DNA from: Hyphomicrobiaceae bacterium
GTDB taxonomy: Bacteria; Pseudomonadota; Alphaproteobacteria; Rhizobiales; Aestuariivirgaceae
Direction: 5' to 3'
NCBI GenBank assembly: GCA_900298995.1
Contig: OMIC01000039.1
Location: 62,001 to 126,000 of the forward strand
Length of the DNA stretch: 64,000 nucleotides
Notes under the pieces: generated by a model
Databases searched by the model: none
What the model was told of the DNA's origin: nothing
The model's input: only the letters and a program-made list of their open reading frames with translations
In this document: in pieces, positions 34,755 through 45,783 of the stretch
How positions within the stretch are numbered: the stretch's first letter is position 1
Layout of the letters: each line of letters opens with the position of its first letter
Program-made: the position numbers and the translations under genes

Positions 34755-35728
34755 CAGATCTCCGCCAGGAGCGAGGCGTCGAACATGTCCTTCGTCGCCT
34801 TGATGCCGACCTGCGAGAGCGCCTCTATGTTCTTGGCGATGGCCTCGTCGGTCATCGAGAAGATGCCGGCGGGCGTCTCGATCAGCGGCTTCTGGGCGTT
34901 GTTGAAGTAGATCTCGTTCTCGATGGTGCGGCCGGTGCCCTTGAACCAGGTGTCGGCGAACTTCGGCGGATAGAGGTTCGGATCCTTCAGGTTCTCGTCC
35001 CAGCCCTTGCGGCTGGCGCGCAGCCAGGCGACGAGTTCCTTACGCTTGTTCTTGAGGGTCTCCTCGGTGACCACCACGGTGTCGTTGAAGATCGTGAAGC
35101 CGGCATCGTAGAGCAGGAAGGAAACGGCCTCAGGGCCGGCCTGCTTGATCGTGAAGGGCACGTTGGTGGTGAAGTCGAGCGATGCATCGATCTCGCCCTT
35201 GACCAGCGGCGTCGGGTCATAAGCGTAGGGCACGATGTTGACCTGTGACTTGTCGATGTTGTTGAGCTTCAGCATGGCCTCGACCGAGATCACGTTGACA
35301 GGCGGAACAGCCAGCGTCTTGCCCACCAGATCCTGCGGTGTCTTGATCGGCTTTGCGGCCAGTGACACGATGCCGATCGGGTTCTTCTGGTATTGCGCGC
35401 CGATGATCTTGAACTTGGCGCCCTGCTCGGCGATGGCCTTCACCGTGGTGTCCGGTGTGGTGAGTGCGAGATCGGCCTTGCCCGCCACGATGGTGCTTTC
35501 CGGGATCACGTCAGGTCCGCCCGGAAGATAGGTCAGGTCGAGACCCTCGGCGGTGTAGTAGCCATTGTCGATGGCCACGAAGTAGCCGGTGAACTCGGCG
35601 TCGTTGATCCAGGCCGCCTGCATGCTGAGCGGGTTGGCGGCAGAGGCCGCGCGGCCCCCGAGTGCCGCTGCGGCGGATGCGGCAGCGCCAAGTTTCAGAA
35701 ATTTGCGACGGTCAATGGCAAGTCTCAT
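34754..35728 (-). CDS. ABC transporter substrate-binding protein (NMT1/THI5/SsuA-like), Tat signal
   Basis: 'DRRKFLKLGAAASAAAALGGRAASA' twin-arginine leader; 'AAWINDAEFTGYFVAIDNGYYTAEGLDLTYLPGGPDV'. Confidence 0.9.
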   Translation of the reverse strand: MRLAIDRRKFLKLGAAASAAAALGGRAASAANPLSMQAAWINDAEFTGYFVAIDNGYYTAEGLDLTYLPGGPDVIPESTIVAGKADLALTTPDTTVKAIAEQGAKFKIIGAQYQKNPIGIVSLAAKPIKTPQDLVGKTLAVPPVNVISVEAMLKLNNIDKSQVNIVPYAYDPTPLVKGEIDASLDFTTNVPFTIKQAGPEAVSFLLYDAGFTIFNDTVVVTEETLKNKRKELVAWLRASRKGWDENLKDPNLYPPKFADTWFKGTGRTIENEIYFNNAQKPLIETPAGIFSMTDEAIAKNIEALSQVGIKATKDMFDASLLAEI

Positions 35729-35761
35729 GGTCTTCTCCTGGGATGTGCGATGTTGGTTGGT

Positions 35762-36499
35762 TCAAGCAAGGCCCTGCATGCGCCGCAGTTCCTGCAGCGG
35801 CGGTGTTGCGGCGACCTGCTCCGGCTCCAGTAACTCCCATTTCACGCCCCGGGGCCGCTTGGCGCGCCGCTCGACCGTTATCATACGGCTTGGAGTGGCA
35901 ATATGGTCCACCAGAATGTCGGTGGCACTTGGCTGGAGCTTGTCCTCGACCACCTGCACGTCATGCACGATGGCGACGACTGGCGTGGCCTCGTCGACGA
36001 TGCCGAGGTCGGTGAACATGCCCCACTCAAGATCAAAAAATCCGTGGCCCTTGCCGAAGCGCACGCCATCCATGGAAACGGCCGAGGCGCCCGTGACCAT
36101 CAGGTCGAAGCGACCGCGGCGGGCGATTTCCTCAAGCGAGATTGGACGTGCGAAATGTTCCATGCCGTCGAGCCAGGCAGCATAGAGCTCCGCCCCCTTG
36201 GGCACCATGCCTGGCTCGATGTAGAGAAATCCGCGATAGATGCCATAGGTCGACATCACGAAGGGTATGCCCTGTGCGATCATCCGGCGGCGCAGTTCCA
36301 CCAGGCAGTTGTCCGGCGTGATGAAGGCATATTTGCACGACTTGTAGGCCGGCATGCCGACGATCAGGTCGGTGGCCCGTTCGGAGCCTTCGAAATCCGG
36401 AATGACCTCGTTGAAATTGAGATGAAACCGGGTGTCGGGCTTCGCCACGTCATGCAGCTTGCTCCAGATCCGCTGCCGGATGATCTTGGAATTCGACAC
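35762..36499 (-). CDS. 5-formyltetrahydrofolate cyclo-ligase (MTHFS) family protein
   Basis: 'SKIIRQRIWSKL...DLMVTGASAVSMDGVRFGKGHGFFDLEWGMFTDLGI...PVVAIVHDVQVVEDKL'; GTG start. Confidence 0.8.
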   Translation of the reverse strand: MSNSKIIRQRIWSKLHDVAKPDTRFHLNFNEVIPDFEGSERATDLIVGMPAYKSCKYAFITPDNCLVELRRRMIAQGIPFVMSTYGIYRGFLYIEPGMVPKGAELYAAWLDGMEHFARPISLEEIARRGRFDLMVTGASAVSMDGVRFGKGHGFFDLEWGMFTDLGIVDEATPVVAIVHDVQVVEDKLQPSATDILVDHIATPSRMITVERRAKRPRGVKWELLEPEQVAATPPLQELRRMQGLA

Positions 36500-36692
36500 G
36501 TCCCGCCTGTTGCCCCTGTGATCCTGTCAGTCGGAAGACGCTTCCATAAGCGTCAGCGCTTGTCATCAGGAAAATCCACGTTTCCAACCGTTCCGGAGGG
36601 ATGACGGGTTTTCACCACTGCGGCCCTTCGGCGCGGTTCCCTCACGCCAGGTCTTGGTCTAGAAGCCCGGCGCAGCAGTGTGCGGAGCGGAC

Positions 36693-37175
36693 ATGAAGCC
36701 GAGGCTTCCAGCCATCATCATAGCCCTGATTGCGGTGCAGATCGTCTGCGCCGGGGTGTTTCTGGCCGACGTTCTGGGGGATGCTTCGGAGCAGACGGCG
36801 ATGAGCTGGGCGCTGGTCCCGGAAGCCCTGGCCTGCATTGCCCTGTTCCTGGGCATCGGTTTCGAAGCCGTGTTTCTGTCCGAACTCCTTCGCCGCAAGG
36901 CCAGCCTCGAACGCAGCGTGAAACTGGCGTCTTCGGAGCTGCAATCGGTCATTGAGAGGCATTTCGACGAATGGAAGCTCACCGCCAGCGAGCGGGACGT
37001 GGCGGCCCTGATGGTAAAAGGCCTGAGCATCGCCGAGATCGCCAAGGTGCGCGGCTCGGCCGAAGGCACGGTCAAGGCGCATCTCAACGCCATTTACCGC
37101 AAGGCTGATGCCCGTAACCGGGCCGAGGTTCTGAGCAACATCATGGACGCGCTCATCGGCAAGCCGCTTCTCTAG
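36693..37175 (+). CDS. Membrane-anchored LuxR-type HTH protein
   Basis: Two N-terminal hydrophobic segments, coiled-coil-like linker, then 'LTASERDVAALMVKGLSIAEIAKVRGSAEGTVKAHLNAIYRKADARNRAEVL'. Confidence 0.8.
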   Translation: MKPRLPAIIIALIAVQIVCAGVFLADVLGDASEQTAMSWALVPEALACIALFLGIGFEAVFLSELLRRKASLERSVKLASSELQSVIERHFDEWKLTASERDVAALMVKGLSIAEIAKVRGSAEGTVKAHLNAIYRKADARNRAEVLSNIMDALIGKPLL

Positions 37176-38668
37176 TTTCCAAAACAGCTCGCATAGAGCT
37201 TGCGCAGTTCCGCCTTCTGGACCTTGCCCATGGCATTGCGCGGCAGTTCGGGCAGTTCGAAAATGCGCTTGGGCCCCTTGAAGCGCGCGAGCCTCTCGGA
37301 GGCCGCCGCGATGATCTCCGGCTCGGGTGGCAGCGGGCCTGATGCCGTCACGACCGCGACCACGCCTTCGCCAAAATCCGGATGCGGCACGCCAATGACC
37401 GCGCTTTCGCTGATCCCCGGAAACGCGTCGAGCACGTCCTCGATTTCCTTTGGATAGACATTGAAGCCGCCGCTGATGATCATGTCCTTGGCACGGCCAA
37501 CGATGCTCACACGGCCGGTGGCATCCATCGTGCCGACATCGCCGGTGATGAAATAGCCATCGCCGGTAAACTCCTCGCGGGTCTTTTCGGGCATCCGCCA
37601 ATAGCCCTTGAACACATTGCGACCCTTGACCTCGATCACGCCGGGCTGGCTGCCGGTGATGCGCACCGCAACGCCGGGCAGCGCGAAGCCCACGCTTCCC
37701 GGAACACGCGGGCCATCATAGGGGTTGGACGTGATCATGCCGGTTTCGGTCATGCCATAGCGTTCGAGTATGGCGTGGCCGGTGCGGGCTGCAAAGGCTT
37801 CGTGCGTTTCGGCGAGCAGCGGCGCCGAGCCTGAAATGAACAGCCGCATGCCGGCCGCGGTTTCGCGCGTCAGGGCCGGGTGGCCCAGAAGCCGGGTGTA
37901 GAAGGTCGGCACACCCATCATGAGCGTGGCGTGCGGCATTGCGGCGATCATCGCGCCGGCGTCAAACCTTGGAAACCAGAAGATTTCACTGCCGGCCAGA
38001 AACGCCGTGTTGAGGGCCACGTAAAGCCCATGCACATGGAACACCGGGAGGGCGTGCAGAAGCCGGTCGTCGGCGGTGATACGCCACAGATCGACCAGCG
38101 CCCGCGCATTCGACGCGAGATTGTCATGACTGATCATCGCGCCCTTCGAACGGCCGGTGGTGCCGGATGTGTAAAGCAGTCCCGCGAGATCATCGGCGGT
38201 GCGGGCTGCCGTCTCATGGCGATCGTCCATCGACGCGGCGAGGCTGGCCAGCGAGCCTTCGCCCTTGCTGTCGAGATTGGCGACCGCGAAGACCTTGTGA
38301 CGGTCGGCCAGCGCCCGCATCTCGCCCTGCCGGGAGGTATCGCAGACGATCAGTTTGGGTTGTGCATCGGCCACGAAGTAATCCACCTCGGCGGCGGTGT
38401 AGGCCGTGTTGAGCGGCTGATAGATCGCCCCCTGCTTCAGGACTGCAAGATACAGCAGCACGCTGGCCGGAGATTTCTCGACCTGCACCGTCACCCGGTC
38501 ACCGGGCTCCACGCCCAGTGTGGCGAGGGCATTGGCGTAGCGGGCAGCGCCCTCGGCGAGATCGCCGAAGCTCAGTCGTGTTGCGCCATCGGCGGAGCGG
38601 AGCGCGGTGCGGCCGGCGCTGGCTGCGAACACCCGCTCAAAGGCGAGGTAGAGGTTCTCACCGCTCAT
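37172..38668 (-). CDS. matB: Malonyl-CoA synthetase (AMP-forming acyl-CoA synthetase, MatB-like)
   Basis: 'LLYTSGTTGRSKGAMISHDNL', 'ERYGMTETGMITSNPYDGPRVPGSVGFALPGV', 'NVFKGYWRMPEKTREEF'. Confidence 0.85.
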   Translation of the reverse strand: MSGENLYLAFERVFAASAGRTALRSADGATRLSFGDLAEGAARYANALATLGVEPGDRVTVQVEKSPASVLLYLAVLKQGAIYQPLNTAYTAAEVDYFVADAQPKLIVCDTSRQGEMRALADRHKVFAVANLDSKGEGSLASLAASMDDRHETAARTADDLAGLLYTSGTTGRSKGAMISHDNLASNARALVDLWRITADDRLLHALPVFHVHGLYVALNTAFLAGSEIFWFPRFDAGAMIAAMPHATLMMGVPTFYTRLLGHPALTRETAAGMRLFISGSAPLLAETHEAFAARTGHAILERYGMTETGMITSNPYDGPRVPGSVGFALPGVAVRITGSQPGVIEVKGRNVFKGYWRMPEKTREEFTGDGYFITGDVGTMDATGRVSIVGRAKDMIISGGFNVYPKEIEDVLDAFPGISESAVIGVPHPDFGEGVVAVVTASGPLPPEPEIIAAASERLARFKGPKRIFELPELPRNAMGKVQKAELRKLYASCFGN

Positions 38669-39834
38669 GCTTCGAGGAAGGTTTTCATGCGCTTCAGTGC
38701 CTCGCTGAGTTCCGCCTCGCCGGCGGCATAAGAGAGCCGCATGTAGCCCTTGCCGTTTTCGCCAAAGCTTTCGCCGAAGATCAGCGCCACATAGGCCTTG
38801 TCGAGCAGTTCCCGCGCGAGGTCGCGCGACGACCAGCCAGTGCCGGTGATGTTCGGGAATGCATAGAAGGCCCCGCCAGGCAGGCGGCAGCGCACGCCGC
38901 GGATGGCGTTGAGCCCGTTCACCACAAGGTCGCGGCGGCGCTGGAAGCTCTTGCGGAATCCCTCGATCTCGTCCATCGGTCCGGTGATTGCCGCAAGCCC
39001 CGCCATCTGGGTGGCGACGCTGGTGCAGGAATGATCGACGGTGATCAGTTTCTTCACATATTCAATCAGGTGCTTCGGCCAGATGCCGAAGCCCAGTCGC
39101 CAGCCGGTCATGGCGAAGGTCTTGGACCAGCCGTCGAGAATGATGGTTCGGTCCCGCAGTTCGGGAAAATCCAGGAAGCTCACGAAATCGACCCCATCAT
39201 AGACCTGATGGCTGTAGATCTCGTCCGAGAGCACCGCCACATGCGGGTGCCGCGCCAGGCCCTCGGCAAGTTTCGTGATCTCGGCGCGCGACACGACGCC
39301 ACCTGTCGGATTGGCGGGGGAATTGATGATGATGAGCCGGGTGCGGGGCGTGATCAGCGACAGGACCTCCTCGGCATCGAAGCCGAAGTCCTTTTCCTCG
39401 CGGATGGGGTAGGGCACAGGCGTCGCGCCGCTCGAGCGCACGGCATCCCGGTAGGGCGGAAATCCCGGATCGGGGTAGAGGATCTCGGCGCCGGGACCGC
39501 CAAAGATCTGGCAGGCGAAATAGAAGGTCACCTTGCCGCCCGGCACGATCACGACTTCATCGCCCGAGACGGGAACCTTGAAGCGCTGGCCCACATACTG
39601 CGCAACGGCGTCCCGGAGCACGGGGAGTCCCTGGGGTGTCGTGTAGCCGTGGGGCCCGTCGCGCACCGCCTTCTCGGCGGCTGCGAGAATGTGCCTGGGC
39701 GGCGTGAAATCGGGTTGCCCAATTCCGAGATTGATCACCGGATGCCCTTTGGCCTTCAGCGCATTCGCGCGGTCGAGCACGGTAAAGGCGGTTTCTTCCT
39801 CGATGGCGGCAACGGCAGGGTTGATCTTCAGCAT
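38665..39834 (-). CDS. Class I/II PLP-dependent aminotransferase
   Basis: 'VINLGIGQPDFTPP', 'INSPANPTGGV', 'LDGWSKTFAMTGWRLGF'. Confidence 0.92.
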   Translation of the reverse strand: MLKINPAVAAIEEETAFTVLDRANALKAKGHPVINLGIGQPDFTPPRHILAAAEKAVRDGPHGYTTPQGLPVLRDAVAQYVGQRFKVPVSGDEVVIVPGGKVTFYFACQIFGGPGAEILYPDPGFPPYRDAVRSSGATPVPYPIREEKDFGFDAEEVLSLITPRTRLIIINSPANPTGGVVSRAEITKLAEGLARHPHVAVLSDEIYSHQVYDGVDFVSFLDFPELRDRTIILDGWSKTFAMTGWRLGFGIWPKHLIEYVKKLITVDHSCTSVATQMAGLAAITGPMDEIEGFRKSFQRRRDLVVNGLNAIRGVRCRLPGGAFYAFPNITGTGWSSRDLARELLDKAYVALIFGESFGENGKGYMRLSYAAGEAELSEALKRMKTFLEA

Positions 39835-40697
39835 CGGCTCACATCGTCAGTTGCGGGGTCCAGAAGACGGCTCACGTTGCGGCCGCCATGACCTGTTTGT
39901 ACGGCCTTGGAGAAGGTCTCCGCAACGGCTTCCGTCAGCGGGGTCCGGCAGCCGAGGCTTGCCGCCAGCCCGGCATAGTAGCCGATGTCCTTGGCGGCAT
40001 TGGCCAGGGCGAAGCGGTAGCCGTTGAAATCCCCCTCCAGGGCGGGTGCCACCATCTTGCGCAGAACACCGGAATTGCCCGACCCGTTCAGCATGACTTC
40101 ATAGAGATTTTTCCAGTCGATGCCCGCCAGGCGTGCTGCGCCGAAGGCCTCGGCCACCAGGGCCACCATGCCGGTGACCAGATAGTTCGAGATGAGCTTG
40201 GCCGCGTGGCCCGTTCCCGGGGGGCCAAAATGCCTGACCGTGGTGGCAAAACAGGCGAGCAGGGGTGCAATGCGCGTGAAGGTCTCCGGGTCCGCCCCGC
40301 ACAGCACCCCGAGAACGCCCTGTTCGGCCTGCTCCGGCCCGCCGGTCAGGGGGATGTCGGCAAAGGCGATGCCCCGGGACACCATCTCCCGGGCCAGCCG
40401 CGCCGTGACACCTGGATCGGAGGTGCCGGCATCCAGCACGATCTGTCCAGGCCTCAGATGCGGCGCGAGGCCCTGCAGCGTCTCCGCCACCACCTCCGAC
40501 GTGGTGAGGCAGAGTATGATGGCCTCGGCCCCGGCGATCTCCGCCAGACTTCGCGCCTCCAAGGCGCCCCGCGCCACCAGATCATCGATCGGCGACCGGT
40601 TGCTGTGTGCGATAACGCTGACGCGGTGGCCATGCTTGAGGAGGTTCACGGCCATGCCATGGCCCATCATTCCAGCGCCGATCAGACCGACATGCAT
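39828..40697 (-). CDS. NAD(P)-dependent beta-hydroxyacid (3-hydroxyisobutyrate-type) dehydrogenase
   Basis: 'VGLIGAGMMGHGMAVNLLKHGH', 'IPLTGGPEQAEQGVLGVLCG', 'GTGHAAKLISNYL'. Confidence 0.9.
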   Translation of the reverse strand: MHVGLIGAGMMGHGMAVNLLKHGHRVSVIAHSNRSPIDDLVARGALEARSLAEIAGAEAIILCLTTSEVVAETLQGLAPHLRPGQIVLDAGTSDPGVTARLAREMVSRGIAFADIPLTGGPEQAEQGVLGVLCGADPETFTRIAPLLACFATTVRHFGPPGTGHAAKLISNYLVTGMVALVAEAFGAARLAGIDWKNLYEVMLNGSGNSGVLRKMVAPALEGDFNGYRFALANAAKDIGYYAGLAASLGCRTPLTEAVAETFSKAVQTGHGGRNVSRLLDPATDDVSRC

Positions 40698-40760
40698 GCT
40701 TGCCTCATGGATTGGCTCTCCCTATGGTCCCGCGCCGGGCATCAATTCAGTGAGGTCATC

Positions 40761-42197
40761 ATGGCGCTGCACCGCAATCTCATCAATGGCGAATGGCTGG
40801 AGGGCAAGGGCGTCCGCGAGAACGTGAACCCGTCCGACATTTCCGACATTGTTGGCGAATATGCCCAGGCCGATCGAGCCCAGACTGAGGCCGCCATCGC
40901 CGCCGCCGGCGCTGCCCAGCCCGGATGGGCCGCCACGACGCCGCAGCAGAAGGCGGATGTTCTCGAATTCATCGGGACCGAACTTCTCGCCCGCAAGGAC
41001 GAAATCGGCCGACTGCTCGCCCGCGAGGAGGGCAAGCCACTCGCCAACGGCATTGCCGAAACCATGCGTGCCGCCCAGATCTTCAAGTTCTTTGCCCAGG
41101 AGGCCCTGCGCACGGAAGGTGTTGGAATTTCCTCCGTTCGCCCTGGCGTCGACGTGATGATCACCCGTGAACCTCTGGGGGTTGTGGGTCTCATCTGCCC
41201 GTGGAATTTCCCGATCGCCATTCCAGCCTGGAAAATGGCCCCCGCCCTGGCCTTCGGGAACAGCGTGGTGTTCAAGCCCGCCGATCTGGTACGCGGCAGC
41301 GCCTGGGCGCTCGCCGAGATCGTGTCACGCTCGGGCCTGCCCAAGGGCGTCTTCAATCTTGTCATGGGCCGCGGCTCCGTGGTCGGTCAGACACTCCTCG
41401 AATCGCGCGGCGTCCATGCGATTTCCTTCACGGGATCGGTGGAAACAGGGTCCCGCGTGGCCATGGCCTGCGCGGCGCGCGGTGCCAAGTTCCAACTCGA
41501 GATGGGTGGCAAGAACCCGCTCGTGGTGCTCGACGACGCCAATCTCGATCTTGCGGTGGCGGCGGCTCTCGACGGCGCCTTCTACCAGACCGGCCAGCGC
41601 TGTACGGCCTCTTCGCGTCTCATCGTTCAGGCAGGCATCCATGACGCCTTCGTCGAACGCATGGTCGATGGCATGAAGAAGCTGAAAGTCGATCACGCGC
41701 TGAAGGAAGGTACGGTGATCGGGCCTGTCGTCGATGACAGCCAGATGGCACAGGATGAACGCTATATCCAGATCGCGCGTGATGAGGGCGGAACGCTGGC
41801 CTGGGGCGGCGAACGCCTCAATCGCGATACCAAGGGGCACTACCTCAGCCCTGCGCTGTTCACTGGGACCACCAATGATATGCGCATCAACCGCGAGGAA
41901 GTGTTCGGTCCGGTCGCCTCGGTGATCCGGGTGGCGAATTATGACGAGGCGCTGAGTGTCGCCAATGACACCAGCTTCGGTCTTTCGTCCGGCATCTTCA
42001 CCGCCTCGCTGAAGCATGCCACCGATTTCCGCAAGAAGTCGGCGGCCGGCATGGTGATGGTGAACCTGCCGACGGCCGGTGTGGATTATCACGTACCCTT
42101 TGGCGGCCGCAAAGGCTCGAGCTATGGGGCGCGCGAGCAGGGCCGGCATGCGGTCGAATTCTACACCGCGATCAAGACGGCCTACACGCTCGCCTGA
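40761..42197 (+). CDS. Aldehyde dehydrogenase family protein (semialdehyde dehydrogenase-like)
   Basis: 'LICPWNFPIAIPAWKMAPAL', 'FQLEMGGKNPLVVLDDANLD', 'FYQTGQRCTASSRL'; start at 40761 (MALHRNLINGEW). Confidence 0.93.
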   Translation: MALHRNLINGEWLEGKGVRENVNPSDISDIVGEYAQADRAQTEAAIAAAGAAQPGWAATTPQQKADVLEFIGTELLARKDEIGRLLAREEGKPLANGIAETMRAAQIFKFFAQEALRTEGVGISSVRPGVDVMITREPLGVVGLICPWNFPIAIPAWKMAPALAFGNSVVFKPADLVRGSAWALAEIVSRSGLPKGVFNLVMGRGSVVGQTLLESRGVHAISFTGSVETGSRVAMACAARGAKFQLEMGGKNPLVVLDDANLDLAVAAALDGAFYQTGQRCTASSRLIVQAGIHDAFVERMVDGMKKLKVDHALKEGTVIGPVVDDSQMAQDERYIQIARDEGGTLAWGGERLNRDTKGHYLSPALFTGTTNDMRINREEVFGPVASVIRVANYDEALSVANDTSFGLSSGIFTASLKHATDFRKKSAAGMVMVNLPTAGVDYHVPFGGRKGSSYGAREQGRHAVEFYTAIKTAYTLA

Positions 42198-43114
42198 CCA
42201 GGGGCTGCTGCCTCGCGGGCGAAGACCACCAGTCCGCTTGCCACCACGATGGCCGCGCCCACCAACGTCCAGAGGTCGGGAACGTCGCCGAAGAACAGGA
42301 AACCTGCTCCAATCATCCATACGATCTGGGTGTAGAGAAAGGGGGCGAGGGCGCTGGCGGGCGCCAGCCGGTGCGCCTGGATCAGCATGAAGTGACCCAC
42401 TGCGCCTGCCACACCCATGAAGACTAGAAATCCCCATTGCGTGCCATGCGGCATCTGCCACAGCAGTGGCAGGGGCGCGGCTGCTGCGAGGGCGCCCACG
42501 AAGCTCACATAGAACAGTGACGTTTCTGCCCGGTCGCGCGCGCCCACCTTGCGGGTGACGATATTGTAGACCGCGCCGCAAAAAGATGAGCCGATCGAGA
42601 GCAGCATGGCCCAGTGGAAACTGTCCGTCCCGGGCCGCATGATGATCAGCACGCCAAGAAAGCCGGTTATCACCGCCGCCCAGCGCCGCCAGCCGACGTG
42701 CTCACCGAGGATCGGCACCGAGAGTGCGCAGACCCAGAGCGGAATCGTGAAGAAGATCGCCGCGGTCTGCGCCAGTTGCAGATGCCGCATGGCCATGAAG
42801 TTAAGGATGGTGGACAGCATCAGCAGCACGCCGCGAAGGCCCTGCAGCGCGGGATGGCCGGTGATCAGCATCGCTGGTCCTCCGGCACGCAGCAGGACGG
42901 CAACCGAAATCAGAAATGCCACCGCATAGCGGCCGAAGACCGCCACCGCCGGGGACAGGTCATGCATCACGTGCTTGGCTGCGGAGTCGAGGCTGGTGAA
43001 GACGACCATCGAAGCCGTCATCAACGCTATGCCGGTCATGCGCGGGCTCATCGTGATCCTATGGGAGGCACGAAGCGACTGGATCGGCAGAACTGCCGCC
43101 GGAGCAGACATCAT
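42182..43114 (-). CDS. EamA/DMT superfamily transporter
   Basis: Hydrophobic repeats, 'LQGLRGVLLMLSTILNFMAMRHLQLAQTAAIFFTIPLWVCALSVPILGEHVGWRRW'. Confidence 0.88.
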   Translation of the reverse strand: MMSAPAAVLPIQSLRASHRITMSPRMTGIALMTASMVVFTSLDSAAKHVMHDLSPAVAVFGRYAVAFLISVAVLLRAGGPAMLITGHPALQGLRGVLLMLSTILNFMAMRHLQLAQTAAIFFTIPLWVCALSVPILGEHVGWRRWAAVITGFLGVLIIMRPGTDSFHWAMLLSIGSSFCGAVYNIVTRKVGARDRAETSLFYVSFVGALAAAAPLPLLWQMPHGTQWGFLVFMGVAGAVGHFMLIQAHRLAPASALAPFLYTQIVWMIGAGFLFFGDVPDLWTLVGAAIVVASGLVVFAREAAAPGQASV

Positions 43115-43135
43115 GGTCAGGATTGTTCACGATCC

Positions 43136-44083
43136 TCACGTCATGTCGGCGATGGCCGCCGCGCAGCCCTTGAAGGCGGGAAATCGCTCCGTGATGACAT
43201 AGACGGGGATGGGCCGCATCACATGCGCCAGCCGGCCCTTGTCTTCGAATACGGCGCGAAATGTGCCTGCTTTCAACTGTCCGATGATCGACGGTGCTAT
43301 TCCGCCGGCCAGATAGACGCCACCCTTCGCCTGCATGGTCATGGCGGCGTCGCTCGCGATCCGGGCCAGCCATACGATGAATTGCGCAAGGGTCTTTTCT
43401 GCGGAGGCATCGGTGCCCGCCAGTGCGGCCTGCAACACGGCCTCCGGGCTGTCGAGGCGGGCCGTGCCGGCAATTGCCCGGTACATGCGCAGCAGGCCGC
43501 CGCCCGTGACCGCAAATTCGGCCTCGAAGGGGATGTCAGGCTCGCTCATGCGCTCGCGCCAGTCGAACTCGGCCTTTGTGACCACGGGCAGCGTGATGTG
43601 GCCCACCTCGCCCGGCAGCGCCAGCCAGCCGCCCTGCGGCATCGGCGCCAGTGTCGCCATGCCGAGCCCCGTGCCGGGCCCGAGAACGATCTTGACGCCG
43701 GGCTTCAGGGGTGTTTCGCCGCCGATCTGCACCAGATCGTCAGGGCTCAGATGTGGAAGAGAGAGTGCCAGGGCCTCGAAATCATTGAGCAGACGAAAGC
43801 GGTCCGCACCCGCCGCTGCCATGAGCGATGTCCGACTGAAGTGCCAGTCCCGGTTGGTGAGGGTTACGCTCTCACCCTCGACAGGCGCCGCCACGGCGAC
43901 CGCCGCGGCGGCAAGGCGCGTGATGCCCCGGGTCTTGAGATAGGCCCTGATCGAGTCCTCCAGCGAGGCGAAATCATCGTTCTTGTGCACGGCGATGTCG
44001 GCCACATGGCTCTCGCCGCGCGCAATCAGCCCGAAGCGGGAATTCGTCCCTCCGATGTCGCCGACCAGCGCGTGTTCGCTCAT
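43136..44083 (-). CDS. glk: Glucokinase
   Basis: 'LVGDIGGTNSRFGLI', 'VLGPGTGLGMA', 'LPGEVGHITLP', 'GGVYLAGGIAPSII'; start at MSEHALVGDIGG. Confidence 0.93.
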   Translation of the reverse strand: MSEHALVGDIGGTNSRFGLIARGESHVADIAVHKNDDFASLEDSIRAYLKTRGITRLAAAAVAVAAPVEGESVTLTNRDWHFSRTSLMAAAGADRFRLLNDFEALALSLPHLSPDDLVQIGGETPLKPGVKIVLGPGTGLGMATLAPMPQGGWLALPGEVGHITLPVVTKAEFDWRERMSEPDIPFEAEFAVTGGGLLRMYRAIAGTARLDSPEAVLQAALAGTDASAEKTLAQFIVWLARIASDAAMTMQAKGGVYLAGGIAPSIIGQLKAGTFRAVFEDKGRLAHVMRPIPVYVITERFPAFKGCAAAIADMT

Positions 44084-44199
44084 CTCATGCCCCCGTGGGC
44101 ACCCAGTGCCACGGCGGCGGGCTTTGGGCAACAGCGAAAGCTTTACCCTGCGGGAAAAGGGGTTTAGGAGACCGCCAGCACCCCAGAGACGGACGCATC

Positions 44200-45779
<1,580 letters not shown>

Positions 45780-45783
<4 letters not shown>

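Noticed and set aside
39888-40760. N-terminal extension of the aldehyde dehydrogenase ORF (769 aa in the track)
   Set aside because: The extension is antisense to the beta-hydroxyacid dehydrogenase; homology-like sequence begins at MALHRNLINGEW (40761).
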